A stretch of DNA of 6,392 nucleotides from Comamonadaceae bacterium (GTDB lineage Bacteria; Pseudomonadota; Gammaproteobacteria; Burkholderiales; Burkholderiaceae_C). Shown one piece after another: positions 5,896 through 6,392 of this stretch; position 1 is the stretch's first letter; every line of letters starts with the position of its first letter. Position numbers and translations under genes: made by a program. The notes beneath the pieces were generated by a model that worked only from the letters and a program-made list of their open reading frames with translations, was not told the origin of the DNA and did not search any database. The stretch covers positions 1 through 6,392 of the forward strand of contig CANCCE010000158.1 in NCBI GenBank assembly GCA_947374505.1, read 5' to 3'.

Positions 5896-6392
5896 ATGGA
5901 AATTTTTGACTACGACAACATCCTGCTGCTGCCGCGCAAATGCCGCGTCGAGAGCCGTTCCGAATGCGACGCCAGCGTGACGCTGGGCGGCCGTAGTTTT
6001 CGCCTCCCGGTGGTGCCCGCCAACATGAAAACCGTGGTGGACGAATCCATCTGCACGTGGATGGCTGACCACGGCTACTTTTACGTCATGCACCGCTTTG
6101 ACCTCGACAACGTGGAGTTCGTCAAACGCATGAAGGCCCGCGGCAGTTACGCCTCCATCTCACTCGGCGTCAAACCGCCAGACTACACCACGGTCGACCA
6201 GTTGGTCATCCTCGGCCTGGTGCCCGAGTACATCACCATCGACATCGCCCACGGCCATGCCGACAGCGTGAAAAACATGATCGCGTATCTGAAGGAAAAA
6301 CTGCCGGCATCTTTTGTGATTGCCGGCAACGTGGCCACACCGGAAGCCATCATTGACTTAGAGAACTGGGGCGCTGACGCCACCAAGGTTGG
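5896..6392 (+). CDS. guaC: GMP reductase, N-terminal part (3' end outside window)
   Basis: The enzyme is predicted to reduce GMP to IMP with NADPH, releasing ammonia, which returns guanine nucleotides to the shared purine pool. The window holds 165 complete codons of an expected ~325. The fold is the IMPDH/GMPR TIM barrel. The opening MEIFDYDNILLLPRKC, the SRSECD at 20-25, the PVVPANMKTVVDE at 38-50, GYFYVMHRFD at 60-69, EYITIDIAHGH at 111-121 and FVIAGNVATPEA at 140-151 closely follow the GuaC form known from Bacillus and Staphylococcus rather than the E. coli form, which opens differently. The frame leaves the window at ADATKV, just before the expected GIGPGKVC loop with the catalytic Cys, so activity cannot be confirmed here. 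IMP dehydrogenase is less likely because no CBS domains or its N-terminal wording are present. The start has GGAGAG eight bases upstream, and an in-frame TGA at 5878 rules out a longer start. Confidence 0.93.
   Translation, partial: MEIFDYDNILLLPRKCRVESRSECDASVTLGGRSFRLPVVPANMKTVVDESICTWMADHGYFYVMHRFDLDNVEFVKRMKARGSYASISLGVKPPDYTTVDQLVILGLVPEYITIDIAHGHADSVKNMIAYLKEKLPASFVIAGNVATPEAIIDLENWGADATKV

Noticed and set aside
5863..5909. Tiny upstream ORFs before guaC: ATGTGA at 5863-5868 and a 9-codon frame at 5880-5909 overlapping the guaC start
   Set aside because: Neither has a plausible ribosome site of its own; start codons this short are expected by chance.
5798..5980. 60-codon open frame starting with GTG upstream of guaC
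   Set aside because: It starts in the T-rich tail, has no ribosome site, overlaps guaC out of frame, and shows no conserved motif.
1..6392. Mobile elements, CRISPR arrays, defence or toxin-antitoxin systems, tRNA/rRNA
   Set aside because: No transposase, direct-repeat-spacer pattern, phage gene or structured RNA gene was seen; all long frames belong to core metabolic or repair families.

Overview
The window looks like chromosomal housekeeping DNA from a betaproteobacterium, most likely Burkholderiales and probably Comamonadaceae (Rhodoferax/Polaromonas-like). This rests on the moderately high GC content, a ThrB of the aminoglycoside-phosphotransferase type with Burkholderiales-like wording, a BPSS1780-family membrane protein typical of that order, and a UvrD with an extra 2B segment. 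The family names come from recognising sequence motifs; no database search was run. No mobile element, CRISPR array, tRNA or rRNA is visible.

Layout: bases 1-3187 carry a plus-strand group: the 3' end of a small DUF2782-like gene, thrB (homoserine kinase), a BPSS1780-family integral membrane protein, and cysK (O-acetylserine sulfhydrylase). Gaps are 69, 31 and 37 bp with no convincing internal terminator, so co-transcription is plausible. The group would link threonine and cysteine synthesis with a membrane protein of unknown role. cysK converges with a minus-strand uvrD helicase gene (5669-3213) across only 25 bp. uvrD is divergent from guaC (GMP reductase), which starts at 5896 on the plus strand and runs off the right edge just before its catalytic cysteine loop.

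The least ordinary part is the 226-bp divergent uvrD/guaC intergenic region. On the uvrD side, a TACAAT -10 box lies six bases before the ATG, which suggests a leaderless mRNA. On the guaC side there is a terminator-like hairpin with a T-rich tail, an upstream segment able to pair exactly with that hairpin's 5' arm, a second strong hairpin, and two alternative partners for the segment overlapping the Shine-Dalgarno sequence. Together these resemble a cis-regulatory (attenuator or riboswitch-like) leader for a purine-salvage gene. Short GC-rich complementarities arise easily by chance, so this is a hypothesis. An AT-rich inverted repeat in the same gap could be an operator.

The coding regions are well-known families; the oddities in them are insertions in ThrB and UvrD.
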